This document shows positions 1 to 12,586 of a stretch of DNA of 64,000 bases, one piece after another. A program made the translations under genes and the position numbers. Source of the stretch: Nematostella vectensis (Eukaryota; Cnidaria; Anthozoa; Actiniaria; Edwardsiidae); contig NC_064048.1 in NCBI RefSeq assembly GCF_932526225.1, forward strand, positions 3,177,597 to 3,241,596. The letters run 5' to 3'. Under the pieces are notes generated by a model. It worked only from the letters and a program-made list of their open reading frames with translations. It had not been told where the DNA came from and did not search any database. The stretch's first letter is position 1. The number at the start of each line of letters is the position of its first letter.

Positions 1-854
1 GTACTATTAAGCTAAGTTTTAAATTTTAGGACTTACTACACAATTAAGCTAACAGAGCAGATGCATTGTTTCGGGCTACAATTGTTTTGGCTGAACAGCT
101 CAATTTCAATTCCCCATAGGAGACTTATTCTAAGAGCGATTTTTGCAGTTTTTTTAGCCTTTTTTGATAAATTCTTGCTGGCCTTGCAAACTTCGCAATT
201 GATTCATGTTATTTTTTAGGCATAGCTGTCATCACAATGTTTGAAGAACACCGATTACCTTTAGCTTTGTTTATGTCAAGTTATTTTCTTTCAAAGTCTG
301 AGAAAGCGTAATTCTGATCTTACTTCGTCGTGCTTCCCAAACAACACATTATCATTTCATATATGTAGTGTATTAGATATGCATATGCAATAACTAGCTG
401 GTCCTTCACTTTTGTGCAACCTTATGGTTGAACATTGGAGAATTAAAATGATTGTTATGCATACTTGATCCTTTCCTCCCCCATCTCATTTGCTAAAAAA
501 AATTTGCATAAGAAAAAATAATACTTGGTAGCAGAACATGCACAATTGCTTTAGAAAAATAGGACTTTTTGAAATAAGTTAACTAATGTATAAACAAGAC
601 GATTAGGGACAAGCTTCGTTAACTTTAGCATGAACAGCTAAATTATATATCAGTCTCCAATCACTTCACCACAACCCAAGTCTATGAGATGCTGTTTCTT
701 GGACTTAGGAAACTTGATGCACATGCATACTGTGTTTTAGTCACACCACTACATTCCAGAAAATAATATATAGATTTAGGCACTACCTAACGGCGGAGGC
801 AGCCCATTCGTTTTCCATTTATTCAAATGATAAATGTATAGCCTGCATGAATAT

Positions 855-969
855 GTAAGTGTTAATTACCGATAGCCGAGGCAATAAGCGATATACATCT
901 CAAGGTCGCAGGCCGAGGGATGTATACGCTTATTGCCGAAGGCTCGAGGTAATTAACTCTTACTTATTA
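855..969. repeat. Imperfect palindrome upstream of peptide gene 1
   Basis: Left arm 855-902 and right arm 914-966 are reverse complements with few mismatches, separated by about 12 bases. It ends about 130 bases upstream of the TATA box of peptide gene 1. It could be a foldback (MITE-like) insertion now sitting in the promoter, or a cruciform-forming regulatory element. No clear target-site duplication was seen. Confidence 0.8.
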
Positions 970-1098
970 CAGATTGACAAAGGTTTCCATGCAAAAACGT
1001 TTTCCAGAATCTTTGACTGTTTGCTTAATTTGTTTTGTGTCATGTTTCACTTGTCTTCACTGCAGCATGACTAATAGAAACTTTCAGCTTTGCGTGCA

Positions 1099-1106
1099 TA
1101 TATAAG
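1099..1106 (+). promoter_or_regulatory. TATA box, peptide gene 1
   Basis: TATATAAG lies about 75 bases before a strong splice donor (exon end 1181, GTAAGTG), fitting a TATA promoter followed by a short noncoding first exon of roughly 1130-1181. The second copy has TATAAAAG at the same place. Confidence 0.7.
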
Positions 1107-1502
1107 CCCCTACATAAGAAGACTTTGACATTCTGCCTCAACACACAGAACCCCAAGATCCAAACGCAAGATAGAAAATAGGTAAGTGCACAAATTTGTC
1201 AGCTCTGAGAATAATATTTAATTCATGAGGTTTTATCCAGTAATTTTCTAGTTTTAACGGGATTCACTACCTCCCCTGTGTTCATTACTGCTTTCTCATT
1301 AATTTCGGCGAATAGTATCTGGCCACGAGCTACGGGAAGGTTTTTAAGCTAGCTTCAATCTACTGAGCTTATTTGTTAAGAAAGTACATATCAGTAAAAA
1401 CGTTTTGTGCTGAGTGTTCGAATATTTTTAGTGCATATTAAACATTACAGCACGGCTTATAGGATACATTTACCGCTCGAAACCTTTTCAGAATAAGACA
1501 GT

Positions 1503-1575
1503 GGCGCTATAGCTCAGTGGTACGAGCTTCGCTTGTCAAGCAAAAGGGCCAGGGTTCGAACCCGTTCAGATCAAC
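1503..1575 (+). repeat. tRNA-like SINE head in intron 1 of peptide gene 1
   Basis: An A-box-like motif (TAGCTCAGTGGTA, 1510-1522) and a B-box (GGTTCGAACCC, 1553-1563) are spaced as in a tRNA, with a D-stem (GCTC/GAGC) and a possible anticodon loop reading GTC. The acceptor-stem ends do not pair and the T-stem is weak, so this looks like a tRNA-derived SINE or relic rather than a working tRNA. The same element lies at about 7690-7762. Confidence 0.55.
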
Positions 1576-2510
1576 TTGGCAATTTTTTTTAGAGGTGTAA
1601 TATACCTGGCTTTCTACATTAAGAACTGTGCATCCCTCGTCTTTATGGATAAGGACGTTTAGCCGGAGGTCGCGTCTTACACGGCACATCATTAACCTGT
1701 ATTGGGGGACGTAAAAGGACCTCTGGGGACGCTGGCCCGTGGTACCATCTTTAGTGACAATGCTTACACACTAACTCACTAATGATTGTAAACTGCGAGG
1801 AGCAGTCCGTATCTACACATTGATGAGTAAAGTCAGTCACATGTGAAGCGCATTTAATCATTTCGTATGTTAAGGGAATATGGTACTATCTTTTGAGTCC
1901 GTTGCTAGGGAAATTAGTTTGTTTTATAAAAGTTTCTGTTTTTTGTCAAATCTCTTGGAACTTTCAACATAAGTGTTTAAGACATTAATTACACAAATGA
2001 TGACGTCATCTGACCCCTCCCATGGTCACGTGACCCAGCACATAAAAAAAGTGTCGGAGAAGCTTCTTTATGAATCTACCATAATTTTTTTGCATAAAAT
2101 ATTTTAACATCACTATTTTCTTAAACTTCACGCATCGGATTTGCGAAATTTTGATACCGCGAGAAATGGCGAATGTCTATGTTCGAAAACCACATATTTG
2201 GTAACTTTTATTTTTTCAAAAATCAAAAATCCCATGCGCTAAGTTGTTAGGAATGGTAATATCAATGGTTCGAGCGAGAAAAATTTCACAATTGTTGTAA
2301 AATGTTCAAAATTAACGTGTTTTTCTCTCGCGGAAATGTTCGCCATCTTGTTTTATTCTCGAAAAACATATAAAAATTGCCTTTTCTTCTACAAAATGTC
2401 AAAAGTTTATTTTAATCTCTTGGAAAAAAAGAATAAAGAAAATTAGAACTGGAGTTTCGAAGAAAATAAAAATAAAGGACTCGACTGGGGATTGAACCCG
2501 GAGCGCTTGT

Positions 2511-2540
2511 TTAATAATAATAATAATAATAATAATAATG
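2511..2540 (+). repeat. (AAT)n microsatellite, short allele
   Basis: About ten AAT units directly follow a second B-box-like, tRNA-related piece on the minus strand (about 2475-2512). The same site in the second duplicate has about four times as many units. Confidence 0.9.
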
Positions 2541-2889
2541 CCATGTCCGGCGCTAATACATTCACATTACGAGTCAAATGTGCTAAAAATTGGGCCACGG
2601 AACCAAGTTGGAAGACGCGCGGCAATTTTAGTCTATTTAACCGAATGTAGCGCTTTTCCCTTTCGTAGCAACAGAGTTTCGTAGCAACGAGATAGTACCA
2701 TAGGCCCTTTAAAAGCACTATACAAATGCCAAACATAACATTATGTTACATTACAAGTAAAAACTATTGCTCTTGTATCATAAACATTTTCTCCATTAAA
2801 ACATCACATTTTTTCCACCAATCGATTTCTTACGGACAAATACCCATGTAATTGAATTTTCATAAATGGTTGTTTCTTCAGTGGCAAAG

Positions 2890-4000
2890 ATGTTCGTGAA
2901 AGCTATGGTTGTTTTGGCCCTGGTGGTCTGCATGGTGCAAGCCAAGCCAAGCTATTTGGAACTGAGGCGTCGCGTGGAGGCCTTGGAAGAGGCAGGTAAT
3001 AAATATTTTGCACGTCAATATCAAGTATAATAATGATGGTAATAATTATAATGATGATAATGCTGATGGTGATGATGCTGATTTCGACGACGGCGACGAC
3101 CACGACGACGATATGGCATCGAGGGTAGCAGTTGGTATTGTTTTGTTTGATACTTTTTTATTTCTAGTCCGTCCCAAAAGGTTTACAAAATGCAGTCGTG
3201 ATGTAGTAGGAGAGTGCAAGTCCCCTCTCAACTGCGATTCGCGAAAAGGTTTTCATACCGTGGATGCTTATTGTGATACCTTTGAGGATGTCTGTTGTAG
3301 TAGGTACTGCGTGACCCAATCCCTCTTCTTATACCTTCTCGGGGGGGGGGGGGGGGGAGGGGGGTGGCACTCAGCTATAAACATGGCAGAAATAGGGAGG
3401 GCGGGGGGGATAATATTTTAGGGTTCGATTTTTTGTCGTCTGTAATGTTTTGGGATTAATACTTTGGCGGCATTATCGGGTTCAACACTTTAATTCGTGT
3501 AAGACAAAAGACTTTTCCAAATTCCAACGTGGAATTCAGTCTCCTTTGCAGCCGTTGCCGCGTTTGTCAGTCGCGAAAGCGCTCAAAGGCTTCAGCTAGA
3601 ATTTGTTATAAAGGGTGTAATGGCTAAAGAAGTTTAAATGTTTATTGAATCAAAAGCCGACATTAGCAACATGGGCTTGTAACAACATCTACTGCATTTG
3701 GAACTGCACATGAAAAGACGGTGTTTGTCCTAGGCCTTAATTACATCACGTACAGTGGTTCCAAGTCAGCGACATCTCTCAAGTCCTGAGACAAATGCCC
3801 CTTCAAAAGGTCTCTTTTGACTCTCGTGTAAGCTTGGAATTTTTTTAGTACTTTCGCGTGTAATTTTAAGACGGCGCAAAGGTAAAAAGTAAAAAATGTC
3901 AACAAACAAGGGAAAACATAAGCTATAAGATATCAATCACTATAACTAATTTGCGTTATTATATTGCTGAATTGGACTGTTTATTTCCACAGCCTGGTGA
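2890..4000 (+). CDS. Secreted six-cysteine peptide precursor, copy 1
   Basis: Three coding exons: 2890-2995, 3168-3299 and 3993-4000, with GT-AG introns and matching phases (1, 1), after a noncoding exon ending at 1181. About 81 residues are predicted. Exon 2 encodes a hydrophobic signal peptide (about residues 1-18) and a charged propeptide. Exon 3 starts with a basic site (RPKR) suited to furin-type cleavage, then a mature part with six cysteines, the last two adjacent, so three disulfides are likely. The tiny last coding exon adds two residues and a stop, and AATAAA follows at 4056-4061. The exon 3 donor here is GTAGGT, weaker than in copy 2; read-through would run into a G-tract. The C-terminal CC and spacing recall clip-like and venom or antimicrobial peptides. 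I do not recognise an exact family. Structure is well supported by conservation between copies; function is inferred. Confidence 0.75.
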
Positions 4001-4055
4001 AGTCGGCCATCAATTTAAAGAAAAACAGCTCAAGTCGTTGTTTTTAACGATAAAT

Positions 4056-4061
4056 AATAAA
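4056..4061 (+). terminator. Poly(A) signal, peptide gene 1
   Basis: AATAAA about 56 bases after the predicted stop codon, conserved at 10075-10080 in copy 2. Confidence 0.65.
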
Positions 4062-4362
4062 CGAGATGTTTTGTAAACAGCCTTCAAGTTGTTTTCTATT
4101 TTGTACAACTAAACTCTTGGCAATTAACGTGCAAGTAGGTAGTTATGGTAGGTTGGGTAGCGGAAAATCGAATTGTTTTTTATTATCCTGTTAAGCCTGA
4201 ACAGTGTTTTGTTATCCTGATCAGAAGAATAACTTTTACAAGTTCCAGCAAGAGGTATAAAGGGTTTAGATTTTGGACAAATCTGCTGGTGCATCGGGAT
4301 CAGTAGAGCAGCCTGTTTTGGTTGTCACGCCCGATTGGTCTTGTCTCCTTTTTTTACGTTCA

Positions 4363-5079
4363 CATACATACCAAGGTACACACAAAACGGTTGGAACACA
4401 GAACTGAATGCTATTTTTACATGCCGTTTAAATTGTGCTGGCGTACGCATGTCATGATGCATAAATGATAGGAAGCCTACTCAGCCATAGCAATAAAACA
4501 AAAGGCACGCGGGATGTCGTACGCTCCCTTTTGTCCAAGTCAAGCACACGGCATGCATGAGACTCAGCGACGGCCGAATTTGTGGCGAGGCGTCTCTTTC
4601 GAAATTGAAAACATATTCTATGCATTACTGCATTACTTCAAATAGAACCAGTCTCTGCTACGTATAGTCAAGCGCTTCAACAAACATCTGTTGCTTCAAA
4701 CGCGGTCAAGAGATTCTTTAAAAATGCACAAACTCAGTCCAGCAGCTCTTCAAAAAAGCACAAATTGCCTCAAACGCAATCGGGATCTTCTTCAAAACAG
4801 AAGAATGTTGAACCGAGCAGTCTGGTCAAATTATATAGAAGAAAGAATACCCAAAGAAATCAGTGCCCCTCCTTTTGAAACCCATACACTTTCGACGCAC
4901 CCCTCCTCTAAGCCTCGAAATTTCTCGAGCCCCCACCACCACCACCACGTCTTAATAAAAAATAAACATCAGTTCAAACACACAAAGCATGCTTCATTGC
5001 TGTGAATGATTCTTTAAGGCGAGCGGGCGTTTTTTTTGGGTTACTTTAGTTGAACTCAACTTTATTTCTACACAACGGC
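4363..5079. other. Spacer between peptide gene 1 and the promoter relic
   Basis: No gene seen. It has AT-rich sequence and a CCACCACCACCACC tract near 4930. An open frame (4691-5005) is low-complexity and lacks family resemblance. Confidence 0.5.
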
Positions 5080-6060
5080 GCAATACAATGAGCATGAGAA
5101 AGATTGACTGGTTGCTGTAGTTTATTGCTTTCTTACTCAATAGGAGACATGTTAATCGCACATGATGAGAAAAAAAAACAATAGTAAAAGAAAGTGAAAA
5201 GGATCTGTTTATACGATAGAGTTGTTTCCGTTGAATTTAGAACAAAGACTTTAGAGCCTATCTAGTTCAAAAGCTTAATGTGCATGCCACTCTGAAATTG
5301 CCCAATTTGGGCGAAATTGCTACTTTTTCATGTTTTATGGCAACTTCGTCAATCATATCTCAAAAACGAATCATCTACCAAAAATACTAAAGCTTATTTT
5401 GTTTTATATTACTCAAGGAACCTCTTTGCAAAATATCAATTAAATATAAGCTAACACAACCTTACAATTTGAATTTTGCCGGGTTTTTTTTTTTTTTTTT
5501 TTTGCACCTGGCACACAAACATAAAGGCGGTAGCTATGTGTGGAGTTAGTTGGCGAAATTCTAGGCGATTTACATTTTTAGCATCGAAATGGAGTAAAGA
5601 ATTTGTCTGGCTCTATACAAAAAGGATTAGCTTTTTGAGGAATGCAGTATACTTCTCAACAATTCACTGCAATAGAAAAAGAGCTCACAGTCACAGATGA
5701 GCGAACTTTTCATGCATTTTTCAACAAGTCGGAAAAAAATTGAATAAGCATTAAAAGGTCAATAAATTATACTATTAGGGTTCTGCAGGAAATCACGAAG
5801 AAACATATTGTGAACGTTTAAAATAAAATAAGAACTGCAAAATATACCTCCTAGCCTGGTTGGAAAGATTTCAGAAAAGTTATATAAAAAACAATGATCT
5901 TACCCGAGAATTCAGTACTTGACTTCCCTACTTATGGGTAAACGCAATTACAACTAAAACCCAGGCACATTCAATAGAGTACCCCAGAGAATATTCTTTG
6001 TGGTTTGTCAAGTGATGCATAGTAATTAAGTCTTGCAGTGGAAAGCTGCTTGATTAATAC
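5080..6060 (+). pseudogene. Relic of the large secreted gene's promoter and first exon
   Basis: Read on the + strand, this stretch matches the reverse complement of about 34,650-35,430 (and 46,715-47,500) in order. Anchors are the segment ending GGAGACATGTTAAT (near 5145), the block around 5525-5565, the GAATAAGCATT block near 5742 and the GTACCCCAGAGAATATTCT block near 5978. The match continues into the noncoding first exon of the large gene, but its splice donor is degraded here (near 6078). No downstream coding exons follow; peptide copy 2 begins at 6190. I infer a decayed third copy of that gene's 5' end. Confidence 0.7.
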
Positions 6061-7044
6061 CCTCAAGGCAAATAAGGAAGTCAGTGAACATTTCTATTTT
6101 TAAAAAGTAAAAAAAAACGCTATCAGCGGGTAAACATTTCTATTTTTTTAAACTTCTAATGTGTACTTGAGTTTTTTTAAGTTTCAAGTGGTACTATTAA
6201 GCTAAGTTTTAAATTTTAGGACTTACTACACAATTAAGCTAACAGAGCAGATGCATTGTGGCGGGCTACAATTGTTTTGGCTGAACAGCTCAATTTCAAT
6301 TCCCCATAGGAGACTTATTCTAAGAGCGATTTTTGCAGTTTTTTTAGCCTTTTTTGATAAATCCTTGCTGGCCTTGCAAACTTCGCAATTGATTCATGTT
6401 ATTTTTTAGGCATAGCTGTCATCACAATGTTTGAAGAACACCGATTACCTTTAGCTTTGTTTATGTCAAGTTATTTTCTTTCAAAGTCTGAGAAAGCGTA
6501 ATTCTGATCTTACTTCGTCGTGCTTCCCAAGCAACACATTATCATTTCATATATGTAGTGTATTAGATATACATATGCAATAACTAGCTGGTCCTTCACT
6601 TTTGTGCAACCTTATGGTTGAACATTGGAGAATTAAAATGATTGTTATGCATACTTGATCCTTTCCTCCCCCATCTCATTTGCTAAAAAAAATTTGCATA
6701 AGAAAAAATAATACTTGGTAGCAGTACATGCACAATTGCTTTAGAAGAATAGGACTTTTTGAAATAAGTTAACTAATGTATAAACAAGACGATTAGGGAC
6801 AAGCTTCGTTAACTTTAGCATGAACAGCTAAATTATATATCAGTCTCCAATCACTTCACCACAACCCAAGTCTATGAGATGCCGTTTCTTGGACTTAGGA
6901 AACTTGATGCACGTGCATACTGTGTTTTAGTCACACCACTACATTCCAGAAAATAATATATAGATTTAGGCACTACCTAACGGCGGAGGCAGCCCATTCG
7001 TTTTCCATTTATTCAAATGATACATGTATAGCCTGCATGAATAA

Positions 7045-7159
7045 GTAAGTGTTAATTACCGATAGCCGAGGCAATAAGCGATATACATCTCAAGGTCGCA
7101 GGCCGAGGGATGTATACGCTTATTGCCGAAGGCTCGAGGTAATTAACTCTTACTTATTA
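7045..7159. repeat. Imperfect palindrome upstream of peptide gene 2
   Basis: Second copy of the palindrome at 855-969, almost identical, again about 130 bases upstream of the TATA box. Confidence 0.8.
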
Positions 7160-7288
7160 CAGATTGACAAAGGTTTCCACGCAAAAACGTTTTCCAGAAT
7201 CTTTGACTGTTTGCTTAATTTGTTTTGTGTCATGTTTCACTTGTCTTCACTGCAGCATGACTAATAGAAACTTTCAGCTTTGCGTGCA

Positions 7289-7296
7289 TATAAAAG
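7289..7296 (+). promoter_or_regulatory. TATA box, peptide gene 2
   Basis: TATAAAAG, a better TATA consensus than copy 1 (one base change). The noncoding first exon ends at 7371 before GTAAGTG. Confidence 0.7.
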
Positions 7297-7689
7297 CCCC
7301 TACATAAGAAGACTTTGACATTCTTCCTCAACACACAGAACCCCGAGATCCAAACGCAAGATAGAAAATAGGTAAGTGCACACATTTGTCAGCTCTGAGA
7401 ATAATATTTAATTCATGAGGTTTTATCCAGTAATTTTCTAGTTTTAACGGGATTCACTACCTCCCCTGTGTTCATTACAGCTTTCTCATTAATTTCGGCG
7501 AATAGTATCTGGCCACGAGCTACGGGAAGGTTTTTAAGCTAGCTTCAATCTACTGAGCTTGTTTGTTAAGAAAGTACATATCAGTAAAAACGTTTTGTGC
7601 TGAGTGTTCGAATATTTTAGTGCAATTTAAACATTACAGCACAGCTTATAGGATACATTTACCGCTCGAAACCTTTTCAGAATAAGACA

Positions 7690-7762
7690 GTGGCGCTATA
7701 GCTCAGTGGTACGAGCTTCGCTTGTCAAGCAAAAGGGCCAGGGTTCGAACCCGTTCAGATCA
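7690..7762 (+). repeat. tRNA-like SINE head in intron 1 of peptide gene 2
   Basis: Second copy of the tRNA-like element at 1503-1575, with the same A-box and B-box. It was duplicated with the gene. Confidence 0.55.
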
Positions 7763-8701
7763 ACTTGGGAATTTTTTTAGAGGTGTAATAAACCTGGCTT
7801 TCTACATTAAGAACTGTGCATCCCTCGTCTTTATGGATAAGGACGTTTAGCCGGAGGTCGCGTCTTACACGGCACATCATTAACCTGTATTGGGGGACGT
7901 AAAAGGACCTCCGGGAACGCTGGCCCGTGGTACCATCTTTAGTGACAATGCTTACACACTAACTCACTCATGATTGTAAACTGCGAGGAGCAGTCCGTAT
8001 CTACACATTGATGAGTAAAGTCAGTCACATGTGAAGCGCATTTGATCATTTCGTATGTTAAGGGAATATGGTACTATCTTTTGAGTCCGTTGCTAGGGAA
8101 ATTAGTTTGTTTTATTAAAGTTTCTGTTTTTTGTCAAATCTCTTGGAACTTTCAACATAAGTGTTTAAGACATTAATTACACAAATGATGACGTCATCTG
8201 ACCCCTCCCATGGTCACGTGACCCAGCACAAAAAAAAGTGTCGGAGAAGCTTCTTTATGAATCTACCATAATTTTTTTGCATAAAATATTTTAACATCAC
8301 TATTTTCTTAAACTTCACGCATCGGATTTGCGAAATTTTGATACCGCGAGAAATGGCGAATGTCTATGTTCGAAAACCACATATTTGGTAACTTTTATTT
8401 TTTCAAAAATCAAAAATCCCATGCGCTAAGTTGTTAGGAATGGTAATATCAATGGTTTGAGTGAGAAAAATTTCACAATTGTTGTAAAATGTTCAAAACT
8501 AACGTGTTTTTCTCTCGCGGAAATGTTCGCCATCTTGTTTTATTCTCGAAAAACATATAAAGATTGCTTTTTCTTCTACAAAATGTCAAAAGTTTATTTT
8601 AATCTCTTGGAAAAAAAGAATAAAGAAAATTAGAACTGGAGTTTCGAAGAAAATAAAAATAAAAAAAGGACTCGACTGGGGATTGAACCCGGAGCGCTTG
8701 T

Positions 8702-8826
<125 letters not shown>

Positions 8827-8893
8827 CGATTTCTTACGGACAAATACCCATGTAATTGAATTTTCATAAATGGTTGTCTCTTCAGTGGCAAAG

Positions 8894-10021
8894 ATGTTCG
8901 TGAAAGCTATGGTTGTTTTGGCCCTGGTGGTCTGCATGGTGCAAGCCAAGCCAAGCTATTTGGAACTGAGGCGTCGCGTGGAGGCCTTGGAAGAGGCAGG
9001 TAATAAATATTTTGCACGTCACTATCAGGTATAATGATGATGGTAATAATTATAATGATGATAATGCTGATGGTGATGATGATGATGATGATGACGACGA
9101 CGCCGACGACGACGACGACGATATGGCATTGAGTGTAGCATTTGGTATTGTTTTGTTTGATACTTTTTTATTTCTAGTCCGTCCCAAAAGGTTTACAAAA
9201 TGCAGTGATGTATTAGGAGAGTGCAAGTCCCCTCCCTACTGCGATTTGGGAAATGGTTTTCATACCGTGGATGCTTATTGTGATACCTTTGGGGATGTCT
9301 GTTGTAGTAAGTACTGCGTGACCCAATCCCTCTTCTTATACCTTCTCGGGGGGGAGGGGGGGGGGGTTGGCACTCAGCTATAAACATGGCAGAAATGGGG
9401 AGGGCGGAGGGGATAATATTTTAGTGTTCGATTTTTTGTCGTCTGTAATGTTTTGGGATTAATACTTTGGCGTCATTATTGGGTTCAACACTTTAATTCG
9501 TGTAAGACAAAAGACTTTTCCAAATTCCAACGTGGAATTCAGTCTCCTTTGCAGCCGTTGCCGCGTTTGTCAGTCGCGAAAGCGCTCAAACTGGACGGCT
9601 GTAATGGAGACTAGCTAGAAATAAGGCTTCAGCTAGAATTTGTTATAAAGGGTGTATTGGCTAAAGAAGTTTAAATGTTTATTGAATCAAAAGCCGACAT
9701 TAGCAGCATGGGCTTGTCAATGTCAATTGCTGAAAAAGGGAGTTATAATACATCACGGGATAGTTATTAGTCAATGACATGTTTTCTCAAGTCCTGAGGC
9801 AAATGTCCCTTCCAAGGCTTAGTTTTGACTCTCATGTAAACTTGGATTTTATAGGGTACTTTCGCTTGTAATTTCAAGACAGCGCAAAAGTAAGAACTGT
9901 CAAAAAGGTAAGAACTGTCAACAAACAAAGGAAAATATAACCATTTTTAGATATCAATCACTCTAATTTACGTAATTATTTTACTGAAATTGGACTGTTT
10001 ATTTCTACAGCCCACAGGTGA
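8894..10021 (+). CDS. Secreted six-cysteine peptide precursor, copy 2
   Basis: Coding exons 8894-8999, 9178-9306 and 10011-10021, in the same phases as copy 1; about 81 residues are predicted. The signal/propeptide exon appears to encode the same residues as copy 1. The mature part differs: one residue is deleted after the first cysteine and there are several substitutions between cysteines, while all six cysteines and the basic cleavage site remain. The exon 3 donor is a strong GTAAGT. The intron between exons 2 and 3 holds a GAT/GAC-rich microsatellite (9058-9122). AATAAA lies at 10075-10080. A conserved leader with a varied mature part is typical of diversifying secreted peptides such as toxins or defence peptides. 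The functional label is inference. Confidence 0.78.
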
Positions 10022-10569
10022 AGTCGGCCAGCACTTTGAAGAATAAAGCTCAAGTTTGTTTTAAAACGATGAATAATAAACGAGATGTTTTGTAACAAGC
10101 CTGTATTTTTATTTTATTTTGTACAACTAACCTATGGACACTAGAGGTAATTAAAGTGCAAGTAGATAGCCATGGTAGGTGGAGTAGCGGGAAATCGAAC
10201 ATTTAACTTGTTTTTTTATTATCCTGATCAGTCTGATCAGTTTTTATCCTGATCAGAAGAATAACTTTTTCAAATTCCATCAATAGATCTAAAGGGTTTA
10301 GATTTTGAACAAATCTCCTGGTGCATCGGGATTAGTAGAGCAGCCTGTTTCGATTGTTATGCCATGGTCATTGGTCTTGTCTCTTTTTTTTACGTCAGGG
10401 ATTTAGCAGGGGGTTGGGGCACTGGGGGCACGTGCCTCACCCCCCCCCCCCCCCCCAACAACTTCTCTTACAAATTGCAGTACTGTGCCAAACAGGAGAT
10501 ACATCCATCACTGAAGAAGTTGCATAGACCCTCCGGTGTGTTTGAGTTACATTTCCAAAAATCAACTTT

Positions 10570-10870
10570 TTAACAGGTTTCAAGGCAAGGCTGGCATCAT
10601 CAATGGCAGTGTGATAGTTGAACTGACTCGCACTGGACACAGTTGGTAAATAAACTCATAAAACCAGCTTCAGTGACGTCATTATTTGATAGTTTTATTT
10701 TCTTCAGGTGATCAGACCTACAATTCGAGTCCAGGATTGGCGTGAAAAACCCTGGGAATTCTTCTGAAGGGACCACTTTCCGTCTTGCGATTTTAAACTG
10801 TCTTAGATGCTTGTAGTTATCTGCCAAAACTTCAAAAGGCAGCTCCATATCTATGAAATGAGTATCTATT
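10570..10870 (-). pseudogene. Leucine-rich-repeat-like fragment
   Basis: On the minus strand the frame 10600-10870 reads as two or three LRR-like turns (for example HLKKIKLSNNDVTEAGF). It hits a stop at about 10600, while a second frame downstream continues the pattern (IDDASLALKPVKKLIF), which suggests a frameshift near 10,605. No start, splice sites or neighbouring exons were found. Probably a broken piece of an LRR gene, perhaps F-box/LRR or NLR type. Confidence 0.4.
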
Positions 10871-12586
10871 CTAACGCTTAGTTTGATATGGTAGACTTAT
10901 GACTGGATATGATAGAATTACCTTTGGCTATTAATAGAATTCACTTCCTACCTTACCAGAATGCCTTAGGGAACCTAAATTGAGTAACGGACTTTTTTCT
11001 CTTATCCTTTTGATTGATACTTGAAAGTTCTAGCGACTGTGTCATTGACTCTTTTTAACAAGCAGGAATTTATCGAGGTCAACAACAATACACAATACAG
11101 TTTCAAATGATATTAAGCCTTTACTTTCGTCCTTACCTCCAGCAAGGACAGGTGTAGCCGTCTTTATTACGTATCATCTAAAAAGAAACATGAAACCAAA
11201 ATAATCGGAATGTTGCTATACACCTGAAAATCTTGTCTGTACATGGTCCATCGCACGGAACTGCGGCTGCCACCACAATTAGTTTTTATATTCATTTTTT
11301 TTTCCAATTTGTTTATTTGGGATCCGTCCTGCATGGACCTCGTGCCCGTTAACGTATGACCCCATTGGGCATTTTATGTTGTCTAATAAAGCTATTTAAA
11401 CCAAATCTCATGTAACATACTGGCGGCCTTTAAGACAACACGTTTTAGCATGTCTGCCTTACATTCTCAGTGAGCAGTAAGCATATGATAGATTGAAAAG
11501 TAAGCATATGATAGATATAAAACTATAGTTTTCGAACAACATGATTTTAAATCTATTTTCCTGGGGGCAATATAATAATTGAAGCGGCAAAGCACTCAAT
11601 TGCCTGCTTGAGCTATCAAGCATTCTGCGTACTCGGCATACATAAGACAAGCTAGTGTTGCTATCTTGTTGTTTTGGTCTTCTCGTGTGATGGATGATAA
11701 TGCTTAAAAAGGACCACTTTCTTTACGGGTTCATCATTCAGCTTCACTTGTACTTATAAGCTGAACTCTTACCAGTAAATCTAAAATCGGGAATCATCTA
11801 AAACAACCTGGAACTACGCTGAAAGCGGCTAGGACTACCCTGAAACCCCTTGAATAAAGATGGCATGCATGTGTAAAGCATTGCTTAATATGAAGTAATC
11901 GATGTCGCCTTAAGTGAAAATACTTATATTAATCAATATGGCTGTCGTTTTTCTAAATGATCTGAAAGAGCCTGAGGCAAGCGCGCGGGAAAACAATGTT
12001 TTAAAAACGGGGTTGGAGCTAATTTAAAAATGTCGGCCTGTATAATCTAGTAATAAACAGAAATTACTGCAAGTTTACTAGAAAATTCTCGACGTACACA
12101 GTTCTAGGGCGACACAAAAGTGCAAAAAATAATTGAAGCAGACTTCCAATGTAATGCCCTAATAAGGAATTGACCAAGCGAACTAGAAAAACGACAAATT
12201 TTACACTACATTGATTGATATGTAAAGCTTATAAAAGAAAACAACGCAACTTCATGTTGCTCCGACTAAGGGCTAACAATCAAAACGTCAGCCACAACTG
12301 CTCTTTCTTAATATACCTTTTCAAGGTATGTTGATTTATAGCTTGTCTACACCTCAGAAACCTTATTAAAAAAATGAAAATAAATAAAATTGTATATTAA
12401 GGTCTCGGTAAAGGAAAACGACGCGTTCTCGAAAAAAAAACACTACACTACATGTACAAACTATATATCAAATAAAAGATTGAATAATCTCCTGCAAGTT
12501 TTATTTTTGCAATAGCTAATTCCGTGTTTAAGTTTTGAGGCCTCACTTGCACGTAATTGCATCTCAATAACAGATATATGATCTAC
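10871..12586. other. Gene-poor spacer
   Basis: AT-rich sequence without a convincing coding exon. Around 11,320-11,400 a GC-richer block ends in TGTTGTCTAATAAAGC, which resembles the 3' tail of a transcribed gene or retroelement, but nothing coding could be attached to it. Confidence 0.5.

Larger units (their letters stand above)
1..4362. repeat. Tandem duplication 1, first copy
   Basis: The stretch from base 1 matches 6190-10395 in the same orientation and contains a whole small secreted-peptide gene. The first 3.7 kb is almost identical by eye. From about 3,720 to 4,362 the match is much weaker, with many substitutions and small indels. Main indels: about 280 bases (2541-2820) are present here and absent from the second copy, and the AAT tract is short here but long there. 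The left edge may extend beyond the window. Confidence 0.95.

Noticed and set aside
1503..1575. Functional tRNA gene with GTC anticodon
   Set aside because: The A- and B-boxes are good, but the acceptor stem does not pair and the T-stem is poor; better read as a tRNA-derived repeat.
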